Positions 41,902 through 53,101 of a DNA stretch of 64,000 nt are shown here, one piece after another. The translations under genes and the position numbers were made by a program. How positions within the stretch are numbered: the first letter of the stretch is position 1; each line of letters opens with the position of its first letter. Location: positions 186,001 to 250,000 of the forward strand of contig NZ_BNCL01000004.1 in assembly GCF_014656455.1 (NCBI RefSeq), given 5' to 3'. Under the pieces are notes generated by a model. It did not search any database. It saw nothing but the letters and a program-made list of their open reading frames with translations, and was not told the DNA's origin. This stretch comes from Paracoccus aerius (GTDB lineage Bacteria; Pseudomonadota; Alphaproteobacteria; Rhodobacterales; Rhodobacteraceae).

Positions 41902-43037
41902 CGCGGCCTGTGGACATGGGCGGATTGCACCAGCCCGAAACCCAGCAGCAGGATCATCAGCGAGGTGCCCCCATAGCTGACCAGCGGCAGGGGCGACCCC
42001 TTGGCGGGCAGCATCCCCATCACGGTCGCCATGTTGATCGCGAAATACAGAAAGAACGTCCCGCTGATGCCCACGGTGATCAGGGACGCGAAGCGGTCGC
42101 GGTTCGACAGCGCCGAGTAAAGGCAGAAGCCGATGATCAGCGTGTAAAGCGCCAGCAGGGACATCGCGCCGATAAAGCCGAACTCCTCGGCCAGGACGGT
42201 GAAGATGAAGTCGGTGTGCTTTTCGGGCAGGAAATTCAGCCGCGACTGGGTGCCCTGCATGAAGCCGCGGCCCGACCAGCCGCCCGAACCCAGGGCGATC
42301 TGGCTCTGGATGATGTTGTAGCCCGCGCCCAGGGGATCGGCGGTCGGGTCCAGGAAGGTGTCGATGCGCCGGAACTGGTAATCCTTGAGCAACTGCCAGT
42401 CCGTGCCGCGGCTTTCCAGCACCGCCGCGACCAGCCCCACGGCCGCCGCGATCACCACGCCGAAATACCACAAGGACACGCCAGCCGCGAACATCACGAT
42501 GCCGCCCCCGGCCACCAGCATGATCGAGGTGCCCAGGTCCGGCTGGATCAGCACCAGCCCCGTGGGCGCCAGGATCAGCACAACCGGGATCAGCACCCAC
42601 AAGGGCCGCGACACCCGCCGCGCGGGCAGCCAGTCGTAATAGGCCGCCAGCAGAAGCACGAGCGAAATCTTCATCAGCTCGGACGGTTGCAGGCGGATCG
42701 GGCCGATGTCGATCCAGCGTTGCGCGCCCATCCCGATCTCGCCCACCAGTTCCACCGCGATCAGCAAAAGGAAGCAGCAGACATAGGCGGGAACGGAGAT
42801 CCCCCGCCAGAACCACATCGGCACGAAGGCCAGGGCGATGATGATGACCATGCCGGCGGCAAAGCGGTACATCTGCGGCTCGGCCCAGGTATCCACCCGG
42901 CCCCCGGCGACCGAGACCAGCATCAGGAAGCCGATCGAGGCCACGGCCGCGATCAGGAAGACCAGCGGCCAGTTCAGATACAGGATCTTGCGGATGCCGG
43001 TCGGGGTCTGGGCGACCTTGTAGTCGAGGTAAGACAT
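41898..43037 (-). CDS. rodA: Rod-shape peptidoglycan glycosyltransferase RodA
   Basis: A 379-residue, ten-segment SEDS-family protein. Family motifs include GAQRWIDIGPIRLQPSELMK, LVLIQPDLGTSIMLVAGGG, FLPEKHTDFIFTVLAEEFGF and LPLVSYGGTSLMILLLGFGL. The Asp in EKHTDFIF and the WIDIG region are the conserved catalytic sites. RodA polymerises glycan strands with PBP2 (MrdA), encoded just upstream with a 3-base gap. Confidence 0.96.
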   Translation of the reverse strand: MSYLDYKVAQTPTGIRKILYLNWPLVFLIAAVASIGFLMLVSVAGGRVDTWAEPQMYRFAAGMVIIIALAFVPMWFWRGISVPAYVCCFLLLIAVELVGEIGMGAQRWIDIGPIRLQPSELMKISLVLLLAAYYDWLPARRVSRPLWVLIPVVLILAPTGLVLIQPDLGTSIMLVAGGGIVMFAAGVSLWYFGVVIAAAVGLVAAVLESRGTDWQLLKDYQFRRIDTFLDPTADPLGAGYNIIQSQIALGSGGWSGRGFMQGTQSRLNFLPEKHTDFIFTVLAEEFGFIGAMSLLALYTLIIGFCLYSALSNRDRFASLITVGISGTFFLYFAINMATVMGMLPAKGSPLPLVSYGGTSLMILLLGFGLVQSAHVHRPR

Positions 43038-43040
43038 CGC

Positions 43041-44981
43041 TCAGGCCCGCGTCAGCCGGGGCGCTTCGGGCGTGAACAGGCGCATGGCGTTGTGGCGTTC
43101 CTCCATCGCCTCCTGCTGGTCGCCGGGCACGGCATCCAGGGGCGGCAGCCCGTCCGCCAGGGCGAACAGCAGGATGTCGCGGGCGATGGGCGCGGCCACC
43201 GCCGATCCGCCGCCGCCATGTTCCACCACGACCGACACCGCATAGCGCGGCGCCTGATAGGGCGCATAGCAGACGAACAGCGCATGGTCGCGCCGGTTCC
43301 AGGGCAATTGGTCGTTCGACACCACCCCCCGCGCCCGTTCGGCCGCGGTGATGTTGCGGACCTGGCTGGTACCGGTCTTGCCTGCCATGCGCCAATCCTC
43401 GCGCACGATGCGCGACCGCCGCGCCGTGCCGGTGGCCGAGTTCATCACCTCGTCCATGCCCAGCCGGGCCACGCGCAGGAAGGCCGGGTTCAGGCCCAGA
43501 TCCGGGAAATCCTCCGCCGGCTGGGGCACGCCGTCGATCGCGCGGACCAGCCGGGGCTTCACCTCCAGCCCCGTGGCCAGCCGCGCGGTCATCACCGCCA
43601 GTTGCAAGGGCGAAGCGAGCACGTAGCCCTGCCCGATCGAGGCGTTCAGGCTGTCGCCCACCTGCCAGGACTGGCCATAGCGGGCCTGCTTCCAGGCGCG
43701 ATCCGGGGCGATGCCTTCGGCCACGGCGGACATGGGCAGGTCGTGGCGCTGCCCCAGGCCCAGTCTGCGGGCCATCGCGGCGATCCGGTCGATGCCGACC
43801 TTCTGGGCCAGTTCGTAATAATACACGTCGCAACTGTGCGACAGGCTGGTGACGGCATCGACGCTGCCATGCCCGCCCCTGCTCCAGCAATGGAAGCGGC
43901 GGCCGCCCACCTCGGTATGGCCGGGGCAGTAGAAGCGAGAGCCCGCGTTGATGACCCCGGCCTCCAGGCCGGCCAGCAGGGTGACCATCTTGAAGGTCGA
44001 TCCCGGTGGATAGACGCCCTGCACGGTCTTGTCGGCCAGCGGGCGGTGGTCGTGGTTCATCAGCGCCTTGTAGTCGGGCGAGGAAATCCCCCGCACGAAC
44101 TTGTTCGGATCGAAGGAGGGCGACGAGCAGATGGTCAGGATGTCGCCCGTCTGCACGTCGATCACCACGGCGGCGGCGCTTTCGGTGCCCATGCGCTGCG
44201 CGGCATAGTTCTGAAGCCTGGCATCCAGCGACATCTGCACGGTCGCGCCCTGCTCGCCCTCCTGCCGGGACAGTTGCCGCATCTCGCGCCCGGCGCTGTT
44301 CACCTCGACCCGGCGCTGACCGGCCTTGCCGCGCAGATGCTCCTCCATCCGCGCCTCGAAGCCGACCTTGCCCAACTGGAACTCGGGCAGCATCAGCACG
44401 GGATCGGGATCCTCGATCTTGGACAGGTCGTAATCGGAAACCGGCCCCACATAGCCCAGCACATGCGCCATGTCCCCCGCCCGAGGATAGACGCGCGACA
44501 GGCCCGATTCCGGCGTTACGCCCGCAAGCGAGGGCGCGTTCACGGCGATGGAACTGAACTGTTCCCATGTCAGCCGGTCGGCCAGCACGATGGGCGTGAT
44601 CGCGCTGCGCTTGGCGAATTCGTCCAGAAGTTCGGCCATGCGGGCGTCGCTGATGGGGATCAGCCGGGCCAGGCGCCGCAAGACGGGTTCCACGTCGCCG
44701 CCCGCCTCCTCTCGCGTCAGGGTGACGCGGTAATTCTGTTCGTTGCCGGCGATGACGATGCCGTTGCGGTCGTGGATCAGGCCCCGCGCTGGCACCAACA
44801 GGCGAATCTTGATGGAATTGCCGTCGGCCAGCATCCGATACTGCTCGGCATGTTCGACCTGCATCGACCTCAGCTTCAGCGCCAGGGTCGTGACCACGCC
44901 CAACTGGATGCCCGCCAGCATCAGTCCGCGACGGGTGATGCTGCGGCCGGCGGCATCGGCGGGATTGACGGGCTTGGTCAT
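43041..44981 (-). CDS. mrdA: Penicillin-binding protein 2 (MrdA)
   Basis: A 646-residue transpeptidase with a short cytoplasmic tail, one membrane anchor (RGLMLAGIQLGVVTTLALKL), a dimerisation domain and a penicillin-binding domain. The active-site motifs are SxxK in PPGSTFKMVTLLAG, SCD in LSHSCDVYYYELAQ (the SxN position) and KTG in RMAGKTGTSQV. It cross-links lateral-wall peptidoglycan. The ATG at 44981 shares one base with the mreD stop (TGATG). The open frame continuing further upstream is not part of the protein. Confidence 0.96.
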   Translation of the reverse strand: MTKPVNPADAAGRSITRRGLMLAGIQLGVVTTLALKLRSMQVEHAEQYRMLADGNSIKIRLLVPARGLIHDRNGIVIAGNEQNYRVTLTREEAGGDVEPVLRRLARLIPISDARMAELLDEFAKRSAITPIVLADRLTWEQFSSIAVNAPSLAGVTPESGLSRVYPRAGDMAHVLGYVGPVSDYDLSKIEDPDPVLMLPEFQLGKVGFEARMEEHLRGKAGQRRVEVNSAGREMRQLSRQEGEQGATVQMSLDARLQNYAAQRMGTESAAAVVIDVQTGDILTICSSPSFDPNKFVRGISSPDYKALMNHDHRPLADKTVQGVYPPGSTFKMVTLLAGLEAGVINAGSRFYCPGHTEVGGRRFHCWSRGGHGSVDAVTSLSHSCDVYYYELAQKVGIDRIAAMARRLGLGQRHDLPMSAVAEGIAPDRAWKQARYGQSWQVGDSLNASIGQGYVLASPLQLAVMTARLATGLEVKPRLVRAIDGVPQPAEDFPDLGLNPAFLRVARLGMDEVMNSATGTARRSRIVREDWRMAGKTGTSQVRNITAAERARGVVSNDQLPWNRRDHALFVCYAPYQAPRYAVSVVVEHGGGGSAVAAPIARDILLFALADGLPPLDAVPGDQQEAMEERHNAMRLFTPEAPRLTRA

Positions 44982-45505
44982 CAGGCGAACCTCATCTGCT
45001 CGGCCTCGACGGGGGTGATGCGGCGCAATCCGAACAACAGCCGCGCCGCCAGCACGACAAGCGGATAGGCCGCGACCGTGGCGATGAAATGCAGGATCGC
45101 CTGACCCAAAGCCGGAATCGGCAACATGAACAGCACCTGTATGATCCGATAGCCCAGCATCATCATCCCGATCAGGGCGGCTGTGCGCAGCCATTCAACC
45201 ATGAATGGCTGATCGCGCCAACGGTTCTCACGCAAGCGTGCGGCCTCGGTCCCGACCAGGACGATGGCGGGCCAGAGTCCCAGGGGATGGAACAGGATGA
45301 TGTCCTGAAAGGCGAAGGCCAGGGCGATCACCGGCGCGGCCAGTTGGTCGGGGCGACGCAGCACCCAAGCCAGGGCCAGGCACAGCGCGACATCCGGGCC
45401 GGGCAGCCGCGCGGCCCCTGCCGACAGGGGCAGAAGGCGCAGGAACAGCAGCACCGCCATGGCGAGGCAGAACAGCACCGTGCCGATCAGCACCGGCCGT
45501 TTCAT
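44981..45505 (-). CDS. mreD: Rod-shape-determining protein MreD
   Basis: A 174-residue membrane protein with five to six hydrophobic segments, starting MKRPVLIGTVLFCLAMAVLL. MreD sequences diverge widely; the call rests on size, the PDVALCLALAWVLRRPD and FQDIILFHPLGLWPAIVLVG segments and the strict order mreB-mreC-mreD-mrdA-rodA. It overlaps mreC by four bases. Confidence 0.88.
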   Translation of the reverse strand: MKRPVLIGTVLFCLAMAVLLFLRLLPLSAGAARLPGPDVALCLALAWVLRRPDQLAAPVIALAFAFQDIILFHPLGLWPAIVLVGTEAARLRENRWRDQPFMVEWLRTAALIGMMMLGYRIIQVLFMLPIPALGQAILHFIATVAAYPLVVLAARLLFGLRRITPVEAEQMRFA

Positions 45506-46437
45506 TCGGTGCCCGTCGCCAGCGGGTCCGAGCCCGCCGCCGCCTCGACCGGGGAACTGGGCACCTGCGGGCCGATGAAGCCGCGGTCGCCCGGCGTGAT
45601 GACCGCGCCGCTGTCCACCACGGTTTCCGCCGGATGGGACCGAAGGACGCGCAGGAACTCCAGCCGGCCGTAATCGGCGGCCGGGCGCAGACGCATCCGC
45701 CCGTCGCTCCCCTGCACGACCTGCCCCGCCAGAAGGCCGGGTGGGAAAACCCCGCCATCGCCCGAGGTGACGACCCGGTCGCCCGGCCGCACATTGTCCG
45801 GCGTCTCGATGAAGTCGAGGATCGGCAGCGGGGTGTTGTCGCCGGTCAGCAGCGCCCGTTCGCCCGAAGGCTGGACCGCGACCGGGATGCGCGACGACGG
45901 ATCGGTCAGCAGCACCACGCGGCTGGTCCGCTTGCCCACGCCGGAAATGCGGCCCACAAGGCCCAGCCCATCCATCGTGGCCCAGCCCTCGACAATGCCG
46001 TCGTCGGCGCCGACATTCAGCAGCACCGACTGGCGGAAGGCCGATCCGCTGTCCACCATCACCATGCCCGTGACGCTGGTCAGCGCGGGGTCGATGCGGA
46101 CATTGTTCAGCGCCATCAGCTTGGAGTTTTCCTGTTCAAGCTGGACCGCGGCTTCCTTCCAGGCCTGCATTGCCTGCAATTCGCGGCGCAGTTCCTGGTT
46201 CTGCTGATAGATCCGGGCATAGGACTGGAACCCGCCGATCATCTGGCTGACCTGCGTGACCGGGGCCAGCGCCCATTCGAAGCCGGGCACCACCCGGTCG
46301 ATGATCGCGATGCGCATCGCCTCGGCGCGCGGGCTGTCGATGCGCCAGAACAGGAACAGCGCGATCAGGACAAGCGCCATCAGCGCGATCAGGACGCGCC
46401 GGACGGGTGTGGTGAAATCTGGTCCCTTGCGTGCCAT
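45502..46437 (-). CDS. mreC: Cell-shape-determining protein MreC
   Basis: A 311-residue protein with one N-terminal membrane anchor (RRVLIALMALVLIALFLFWR), a coiled coil (about 75-110, YQQNQELRRELQAMQAWKEA) and a beta-rich periplasmic domain with MDGLGLVGRISGVGKRTSRV, VLLTDPSSRIPV, GDRVVTSGDGGVFPPGLLAG. It links MreB to PBP2 and RodA in the periplasm. It starts 40 bases after mreB. Confidence 0.94.
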   Translation of the reverse strand: MARKGPDFTTPVRRVLIALMALVLIALFLFWRIDSPRAEAMRIAIIDRVVPGFEWALAPVTQVSQMIGGFQSYARIYQQNQELRRELQAMQAWKEAAVQLEQENSKLMALNNVRIDPALTSVTGMVMVDSGSAFRQSVLLNVGADDGIVEGWATMDGLGLVGRISGVGKRTSRVVLLTDPSSRIPVAVQPSGERALLTGDNTPLPILDFIETPDNVRPGDRVVTSGDGGVFPPGLLAGQVVQGSDGRMRLRPAADYGRLEFLRVLRSHPAETVVDSGAVITPGDRGFIGPQVPSSPVEAAAGSDPLATGTE

Positions 46438-46476
46438 TCAGGCAGCCCCTGACTGGACGGATGCCGGGCCGCGCCC

Positions 46477-48551
<2,075 letters not shown>

Positions 48552-48579
48552 GGCCGCGACAGGCGCGGCACCCTGACGG

Positions 48580-50136
48580 TCAGTGCGAATACATGCTGAT
48601 CTCGGGCGCGTCCTTGCCGGCGCGGGTGCGGCGCACGATCAGGTGGTTCAGCGCGCCGACATAGGCCTTGACCGATGCAAGGATCGTGTCGGTATCGGCG
48701 GCCTGGCCGTTTACGATGCGGCCCTCTTCCTCCATCCGGACGCTGACGGTGGCCTGGGCGTCGGTGCCCTCGGTCACGGCATGGACCTGATACAGCTTCA
48801 GCGTCGCACTGTGCGGGAAGATCTGCTTGACCGCATTGAAGCAGGCGTCGACCGGGCCGTCGCCGGTGGCGTGGACGGTCTTTTCCTGCCCGTCCACGAT
48901 CATGGTCAGGTCGGCCGACTGCCCGTCGCTGCCGCAGACCACGCGCAGATGCTTGACCTGCAGGAAATCGTCGCCGGTATTGGCCGAGGCGTCCTGGACC
49001 AGGGCCACGATATCCTCGTCATAGACCTCTTTCTTGCGGTCGGCCAAGGCCTTGAACCGCACGAAGATGTCCTTCAACTGGTTGTCGCCCACGTCATAAC
49101 CCAGGTCGGCAAGCTTGGCGCGCAGGGCCGCGCGGCCCGAATGCTTGCCCATGGCGATGTTGGTTTCGTTCAACCCGATGTCGGCGGGGCGCATGATCTC
49201 GAAGGTTTCGACATTCTTCAGCACGCCGTCCTGGTGAATGCCGGATTCGTGCAGAAAGGCATTCTTGCCGACGATCGCCTTGTTGAACTGCACCGGAAAG
49301 CCCGAGACCTGGGCCACGCGGCGCGAGATGCCGATGATCTTCGTGGTGTCGATGCCGGTATCGTAAGGCATGATGTCGTGGCGCACCTTCAGCGCCATCA
49401 CGACCTCTTCCAGCGCGGTGTTGCCGGCGCGTTCGCCAAGGCCGTTGATGGTGCATTCGATCTGGCGCGCCCCGGCTTCCACCGCGGCCAGGGCATTGGC
49501 GGTCGCCATGCCCAGGTCGTTGTGGCAATGGGTGGCGAAGACCACGTTTTCCGACCCCGGCACGCGTTCCAGCAGCATCCGGATCAGGTCGGCCGATTCG
49601 CGGGGCGCGGTGTAGCCCACGGTGTCGGGGATGTTGATGGTCGTTGCCCCCGCCTTGATGGCGATTTCCACCACCCGGCACAGGTAGTCGTGTTCGGTCC
49701 GCGTCGCGTCCATGGGCGACCATTGCACGTTGTCGCACAGGTTGCGGGCGTGCGTCACGGTCTGCTCGATCCGTTCCGCCATCTGGTCCATGTCCAGGTT
49801 CGGGATCGCCCGGTGCAGCGGCGAGGTGCCGATGAAGGTGTGAATGCGCGGGCGGCGGGCGTGACGCACGGCATCCCAGCAGCGGTCGATATCGGGGATC
49901 TGCGCGCGGGCCAGGCCGCAGATGACGGCGTTCCTGGACTGCCGGGCAATCTCGCTGACGGCGGCGAAGTCGCCTTCGGACGCGATGGGGAAGCCCGCCT
50001 CGATGATGTCCACGCCCATCTCGTCCAGCATGGACGCGATTTCCAGCTTTTCCTCGTGGGACATGGTGGCGCCGGGCGATTGTTCGCCATCGCGGAGGGT
50101 GGTGTCGAAGATGACGACGCGGTTCTTGTCGGTCAT
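48580..50136 (-). CDS. leuA: 2-isopropylmalate synthase LeuA
   Basis: A 518-residue enzyme for the first step of leucine synthesis (2-ketoisovalerate + acetyl-CoA). The TIM-barrel domain opens with VVIFDTTLRDGEQSPGATMS; metal and catalytic residues are seen in HTFIGTSPLH, HCHNDLGMATANALAA and INGLGERAGNTALEEVVMAL. The C-terminal leucine-sensing domain (from about residue 390) includes LKLYQVHAVTEGTDAQATVS. The ATG at 50136 (MTDKNRVV) lies about 76 bases after a leucine-rich leader peptide, so expression is probably set both by attenuation and by leucine feedback on the enzyme. Confidence 0.97.
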   Translation of the reverse strand: MTDKNRVVIFDTTLRDGEQSPGATMSHEEKLEIASMLDEMGVDIIEAGFPIASEGDFAAVSEIARQSRNAVICGLARAQIPDIDRCWDAVRHARRPRIHTFIGTSPLHRAIPNLDMDQMAERIEQTVTHARNLCDNVQWSPMDATRTEHDYLCRVVEIAIKAGATTINIPDTVGYTAPRESADLIRMLLERVPGSENVVFATHCHNDLGMATANALAAVEAGARQIECTINGLGERAGNTALEEVVMALKVRHDIMPYDTGIDTTKIIGISRRVAQVSGFPVQFNKAIVGKNAFLHESGIHQDGVLKNVETFEIMRPADIGLNETNIAMGKHSGRAALRAKLADLGYDVGDNQLKDIFVRFKALADRKKEVYDEDIVALVQDASANTGDDFLQVKHLRVVCGSDGQSADLTMIVDGQEKTVHATGDGPVDACFNAVKQIFPHSATLKLYQVHAVTEGTDAQATVSVRMEEEGRIVNGQAADTDTILASVKAYVGALNHLIVRRTRAGKDAPEISMYSH

Positions 50137-50173
50137 TGGAGATGCTTTCTTACAGGTCTGTCGCGGAAGGTGA

Positions 50174-50216
50174 CCGGGCACTTCCTGGCTGAGCGGCGGC
50201 CCGGAGACCCGCTCAG
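50174..50216 (-). promoter_or_regulatory. Candidate attenuator structures between the leader peptide and leuA
   Basis: Two mutually exclusive hairpins are seen on the minus strand. One pairs CTGAGCGG with CCGCTCAG (50189-50196 and 50209-50216) and includes the leader stop codon. The other pairs CCGGGC with GCCCGG (50199-50204 and 50174-50179), using the loop of the first. Neither is followed by a T-run, so the mechanism may not be simple intrinsic termination. Confidence 0.45.
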
Positions 50217-50311
50217 CGCAGCGTAAGAAGCAGCAGACCGCGGAGGTTCACGACCACGCGCGCACCAGATGGCGCGGTCGGGGCGGCAGGAATGTCCAGC
50301 ATCCGGGTCAT
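50213..50311 (-). CDS. leuL: leuA leader peptide (leucine attenuator)
   Basis: A 32-codon frame ending NLRGLLLLTLR-stop, about 76 bases before leuA. The last 11 codons include six Leu codons (CTC, CTG, CTG, CTT, CTT, CTG), four of them consecutive. A Leu-rich short peptide directly upstream of leuA is the classic sign of ribosome-mediated attenuation. The start is uncertain: ATG at 50311 or 50302, neither with a strong ribosome site. Too short for homology alone; context carries the call. Confidence 0.65.
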   Translation of the reverse strand: MTRMLDIPAAPTAPSGARVVVNLRGLLLLTLR

Positions 50312-50354
50312 GGCGCGGACTATGCCGCGCGACTTGGCAAATGAAAAGCGGAAA

Positions 50355-51617
50355 TCACGCCGCCCGCCAGAGGCGGTCCAGTTCGTCCAGCACCTGATGC
50401 AGCCGGTCCCGATCATGATCTGCGGGCAAGCCGGCCAGGCCCCGGTCGCAGGCCAGGCGCAACTGGCGGTCGGCCGCCTGGCGGGCAGCCTCGGGGCCGA
50501 TCCGGCGCAGGGCGTCCAAGGCCTTGACCAGCCGGATCAGCACGTCGATCTGACCCGCCGCATCCCGCGCGATCAGGTGGAAGGCGTCGTCGCAGATGTC
50601 GTCATAGCGCAGAGGCGGGACGCGCAGGCGGGGATATTCCGCCTTGTGCAGTTCGGCCTTGTGCCAGCCTTCGGACCAAAGGGTCAGCAGGCGAACCTGC
50701 CGCCCGATCACGTCGATGGCGGTGCCCGGATCGTTGACGGCGGGGGACAGGGCGCGCAACGCCACCTCGGACAAGGCGATGACGCCGAAGCGGGGATCCT
50801 GGTCGAAGGATCGCACATTGGCGACGGTGAATGCGCCGCGGACCTTGCGCGCCAGATCCTCGCCCAGCGGCTCGCCCTGCACGACGGCCAGGGGGCTGCC
50901 GTGATACAGGAAGGTGCCGGGCAGGACGCGGATGTCCAGGTGGATGCCGCGATCCTCGCACAGGCCGGACAGGGTGGCGGTGTCGATGAACTGGACATAG
51001 CCCACCTGGTCCGACAGGATGGCAGGGCCCCCCGGCGCGTCGTCCGGCAAGGGGCGGCCGCCCAGAAAGGGCAGGTCCAGCCGCGCCTTCATCGACCGGA
51101 GGGTCGCGTCCTCAAGCCGGTCGATGGTGTCGCCCACGCGGCCCAGCTTGGTCAGTTGGTGGATCCACCGCAGCAGGGCCAGCACGATCAGGATGATGAC
51201 CAGAACCGTGGTCACGAACAACAGCGCCCGGCCCTGCGGGCCATAGACGCTGACCCGCAGCGTCACCAGGCCCACGATGCTGAACAGGAAGGATCCGATG
51301 AAGGTCGCCAGGACCGACTGGATGAAGTCATCCTCGGTCAGCAGGCGGGTGGCCCGCGGCGTGGCGTTCGACGTGGCCGAGCCATAGGCCGAGGTCAGCG
51401 CCGTCACCGAAAAGGTCGTGACCGCCAGCATGGACGAGGCAATGACGTTCAGCAGGCTGTCGATGGCCTCGGCGCTGATGTCGATGGGCAGCGGCCAGGG
51501 CAGCCAGTTGGCCAGCGTCGCGGCGACCGCCGCCGCAACGCCAAGCAACGCATAAAGAGACACGCGGATCCACAATGTCCGTCGCAGCCGCGACAGGATC
51601 CACCGCAGCCGCGACAT
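50355..51617 (-). CDS. DUF2254 predicted membrane protein
   Basis: A 420-residue protein with four membrane segments in the first 140 residues (SLYALLGVAAAVAATLANWL, SMLAVTTFSVTALTSAYGSA, then two around SVLATFIGSFLFSIVGLVTL and FVTTVLVIILIVLALLRWIH), followed by a soluble domain. SATSNATPRATRLLTEDDFIQ and RSFDQDPRFGVIALSEVALR with ALSPAVNDPGTAID match the DUF2254 pattern. Function unknown. It starts one base after the stop of the binding-protein gene. Confidence 0.85.
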   Translation of the reverse strand: MSRLRWILSRLRRTLWIRVSLYALLGVAAAVAATLANWLPWPLPIDISAEAIDSLLNVIASSMLAVTTFSVTALTSAYGSATSNATPRATRLLTEDDFIQSVLATFIGSFLFSIVGLVTLRVSVYGPQGRALLFVTTVLVIILIVLALLRWIHQLTKLGRVGDTIDRLEDATLRSMKARLDLPFLGGRPLPDDAPGGPAILSDQVGYVQFIDTATLSGLCEDRGIHLDIRVLPGTFLYHGSPLAVVQGEPLGEDLARKVRGAFTVANVRSFDQDPRFGVIALSEVALRALSPAVNDPGTAIDVIGRQVRLLTLWSEGWHKAELHKAEYPRLRVPPLRYDDICDDAFHLIARDAAGQIDVLIRLVKALDALRRIGPEAARQAADRQLRLACDRGLAGLPADHDRDRLHQVLDELDRLWRAA

Positions 51618-51618
51618 G

Positions 51619-53091
51619 CTATGGTGTCCACCGCACCCGTGTCAGGTCATTGGCCTGGGTGGGCGCGTTTTCCCAAAGGCCCTCGATCCGGGCATTGGCC
51701 ACGCCGGTCTTGGCAAGCTGGAACAGGAAGGCGTTGACGTAATCGCCCGCGATCATCTCCTGCGCCTGCCGATAGAGTTCGCTGCGCTGCTGCGGCGTGA
51801 CCGCCGTCTGCAACTGGTCCATCAGGGCCACGAAATCAAGCTTGGCGTAGCGGAAGTAGTAATCGGGCCGGGCATAGATATCGATGTCCAGCGGCTCGGT
51901 ATGGCTGATGATGGTCAGGTCGAAATCGCCGCCCTTGAAGACGGTTTCCAGCCACTGCGCCCATTCCATGTTGGTGATCTGCGTCTGTATCCCGACCTCG
52001 GCCAGTTGCGCCTGCACGATCTCGCCGCCGCGGCGGGCATAGGGCGTGGGCGGCAGGGCAAGCCGCAGGGTCATCGGCCCGGTGCCTGCCTCGGCCAGCA
52101 GCGCCCTGGCCTTTTCGGGGTCATGGGCCGAAAGCCCGGTCAGATCGACGTAATCCGGATGATGGGGCGCGAAATGGCTGCCGATGGGGGTGCCATAGCC
52201 GAACATCGCGCCGTCGATGATGTCCTGGCGGTTGATCGCATGGGCAATGGCCTGGCGGACCCGGATGTCGTCCAGGGGGGCACGGGCGTTGTTCATGGCC
52301 AGGATCGTCTCGCCCTCGGTCGTGCCGACCATCACCTTGAAGCGGGGATCGGCCTGCAACTGGGGCAGCGTCTCGGGCGCGGGGAAGTTCGGGAAGGCGT
52401 CCACGTCGCCCGCCATCATCGCCGCGAAGGCGGCCGAAGGATCGGGGATGAAGCGGAAGGTCGCGGTTTGCAGCGCGGGCCTGTCGCCCCAATATCCGTC
52501 AAAGGCAGACAGCACGATCCGGTCGCCCTGCACCCACTGCTCCAGCCGGAAGGGGCCCGTGCCGACCGGGTTCGTGGCAAGGCTGTCGGCACTTGCCGGA
52601 TCCAGCATCACCGCATCGCCCCAGGCCATCTTGAAGGGAAAGTTGCCGTCGGGCGCCGTCAGGGTCACACGGACAGTGGCCGTGTCCACCGCCTCGACCG
52701 AGGCAATGCCCTGGAACAGCACCTTCTGGGCATTGGTCGAATCGGGCGCCCGCGCCCGGTCCAGGGTGAAGACCACGTCGCCGGCGTCGAAAGCCGCACC
52801 GTCGTGGAAGGTCACGCCCTGCCGCAGGTGGAAGACATAGGTGCGGCCCTCGTCCTGGACATCCCAGCGTTCGGCCAGACCCGGCTCGATGCTGCCGTTG
52901 GGGCCAAAGCGGGTCAGGCCCTCGAAGACATTGGCGTAGACGACCTCGTCGGTTGCCGCCGCAGCGCCGCCGGTCGGGTCAAGGTTCGGGGGCTCCAGCA
53001 CCATGCCCAGGGTGATGGCGTCCTGCGCGGCGGCGGGCAGCGCCAGCAGGATCAGCGCGGCCAGGGGTTTCAGGGCATGGATCATGGGCAT
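51619..53091 (-). CDS. ABC transporter substrate-binding protein, family 5 (peptide/opine-type)
   Basis: A 490-residue periplasmic protein with a signal peptide (MPMIHALKPLAALILLALPA, AAQ-D). SBP_bac_5 landmarks are LEPPNLDPTGG, VYANVFEGLTRF, GLAERWDVQDEGRTYVFHLR, VTFHDGAAFDAGDVVFTLDR and VGTGPFRLEQW. Such proteins bind di- or oligopeptides, nickel or other solutes. No permease or ATPase genes are adjacent; the neighbours are DUF2254 and pcs, so it is an orphan in this window. A second start at 53085 is possible. Confidence 0.9.
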   Translation of the reverse strand: MPMIHALKPLAALILLALPAAAQDAITLGMVLEPPNLDPTGGAAAATDEVVYANVFEGLTRFGPNGSIEPGLAERWDVQDEGRTYVFHLRQGVTFHDGAAFDAGDVVFTLDRARAPDSTNAQKVLFQGIASVEAVDTATVRVTLTAPDGNFPFKMAWGDAVMLDPASADSLATNPVGTGPFRLEQWVQGDRIVLSAFDGYWGDRPALQTATFRFIPDPSAAFAAMMAGDVDAFPNFPAPETLPQLQADPRFKVMVGTTEGETILAMNNARAPLDDIRVRQAIAHAINRQDIIDGAMFGYGTPIGSHFAPHHPDYVDLTGLSAHDPEKARALLAEAGTGPMTLRLALPPTPYARRGGEIVQAQLAEVGIQTQITNMEWAQWLETVFKGGDFDLTIISHTEPLDIDIYARPDYYFRYAKLDFVALMDQLQTAVTPQQRSELYRQAQEMIAGDYVNAFLFQLAKTGVANARIEGLWENAPTQANDLTRVRWTP

Positions 53092-53101
53092 CCCCGGGGG
53101 T

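Noticed and set aside
40975..45068. Very long open frames of about 1160-1200 codons on both strands across ghrA, rodA and mrdA
   Set aside because: They are frames opposite to or shifted from well-supported rodA, mrdA and ghrA genes; GC-rich codon use removes stop codons in other frames. Their translations show no protein family and are rich in Arg, Pro, His and Gln.
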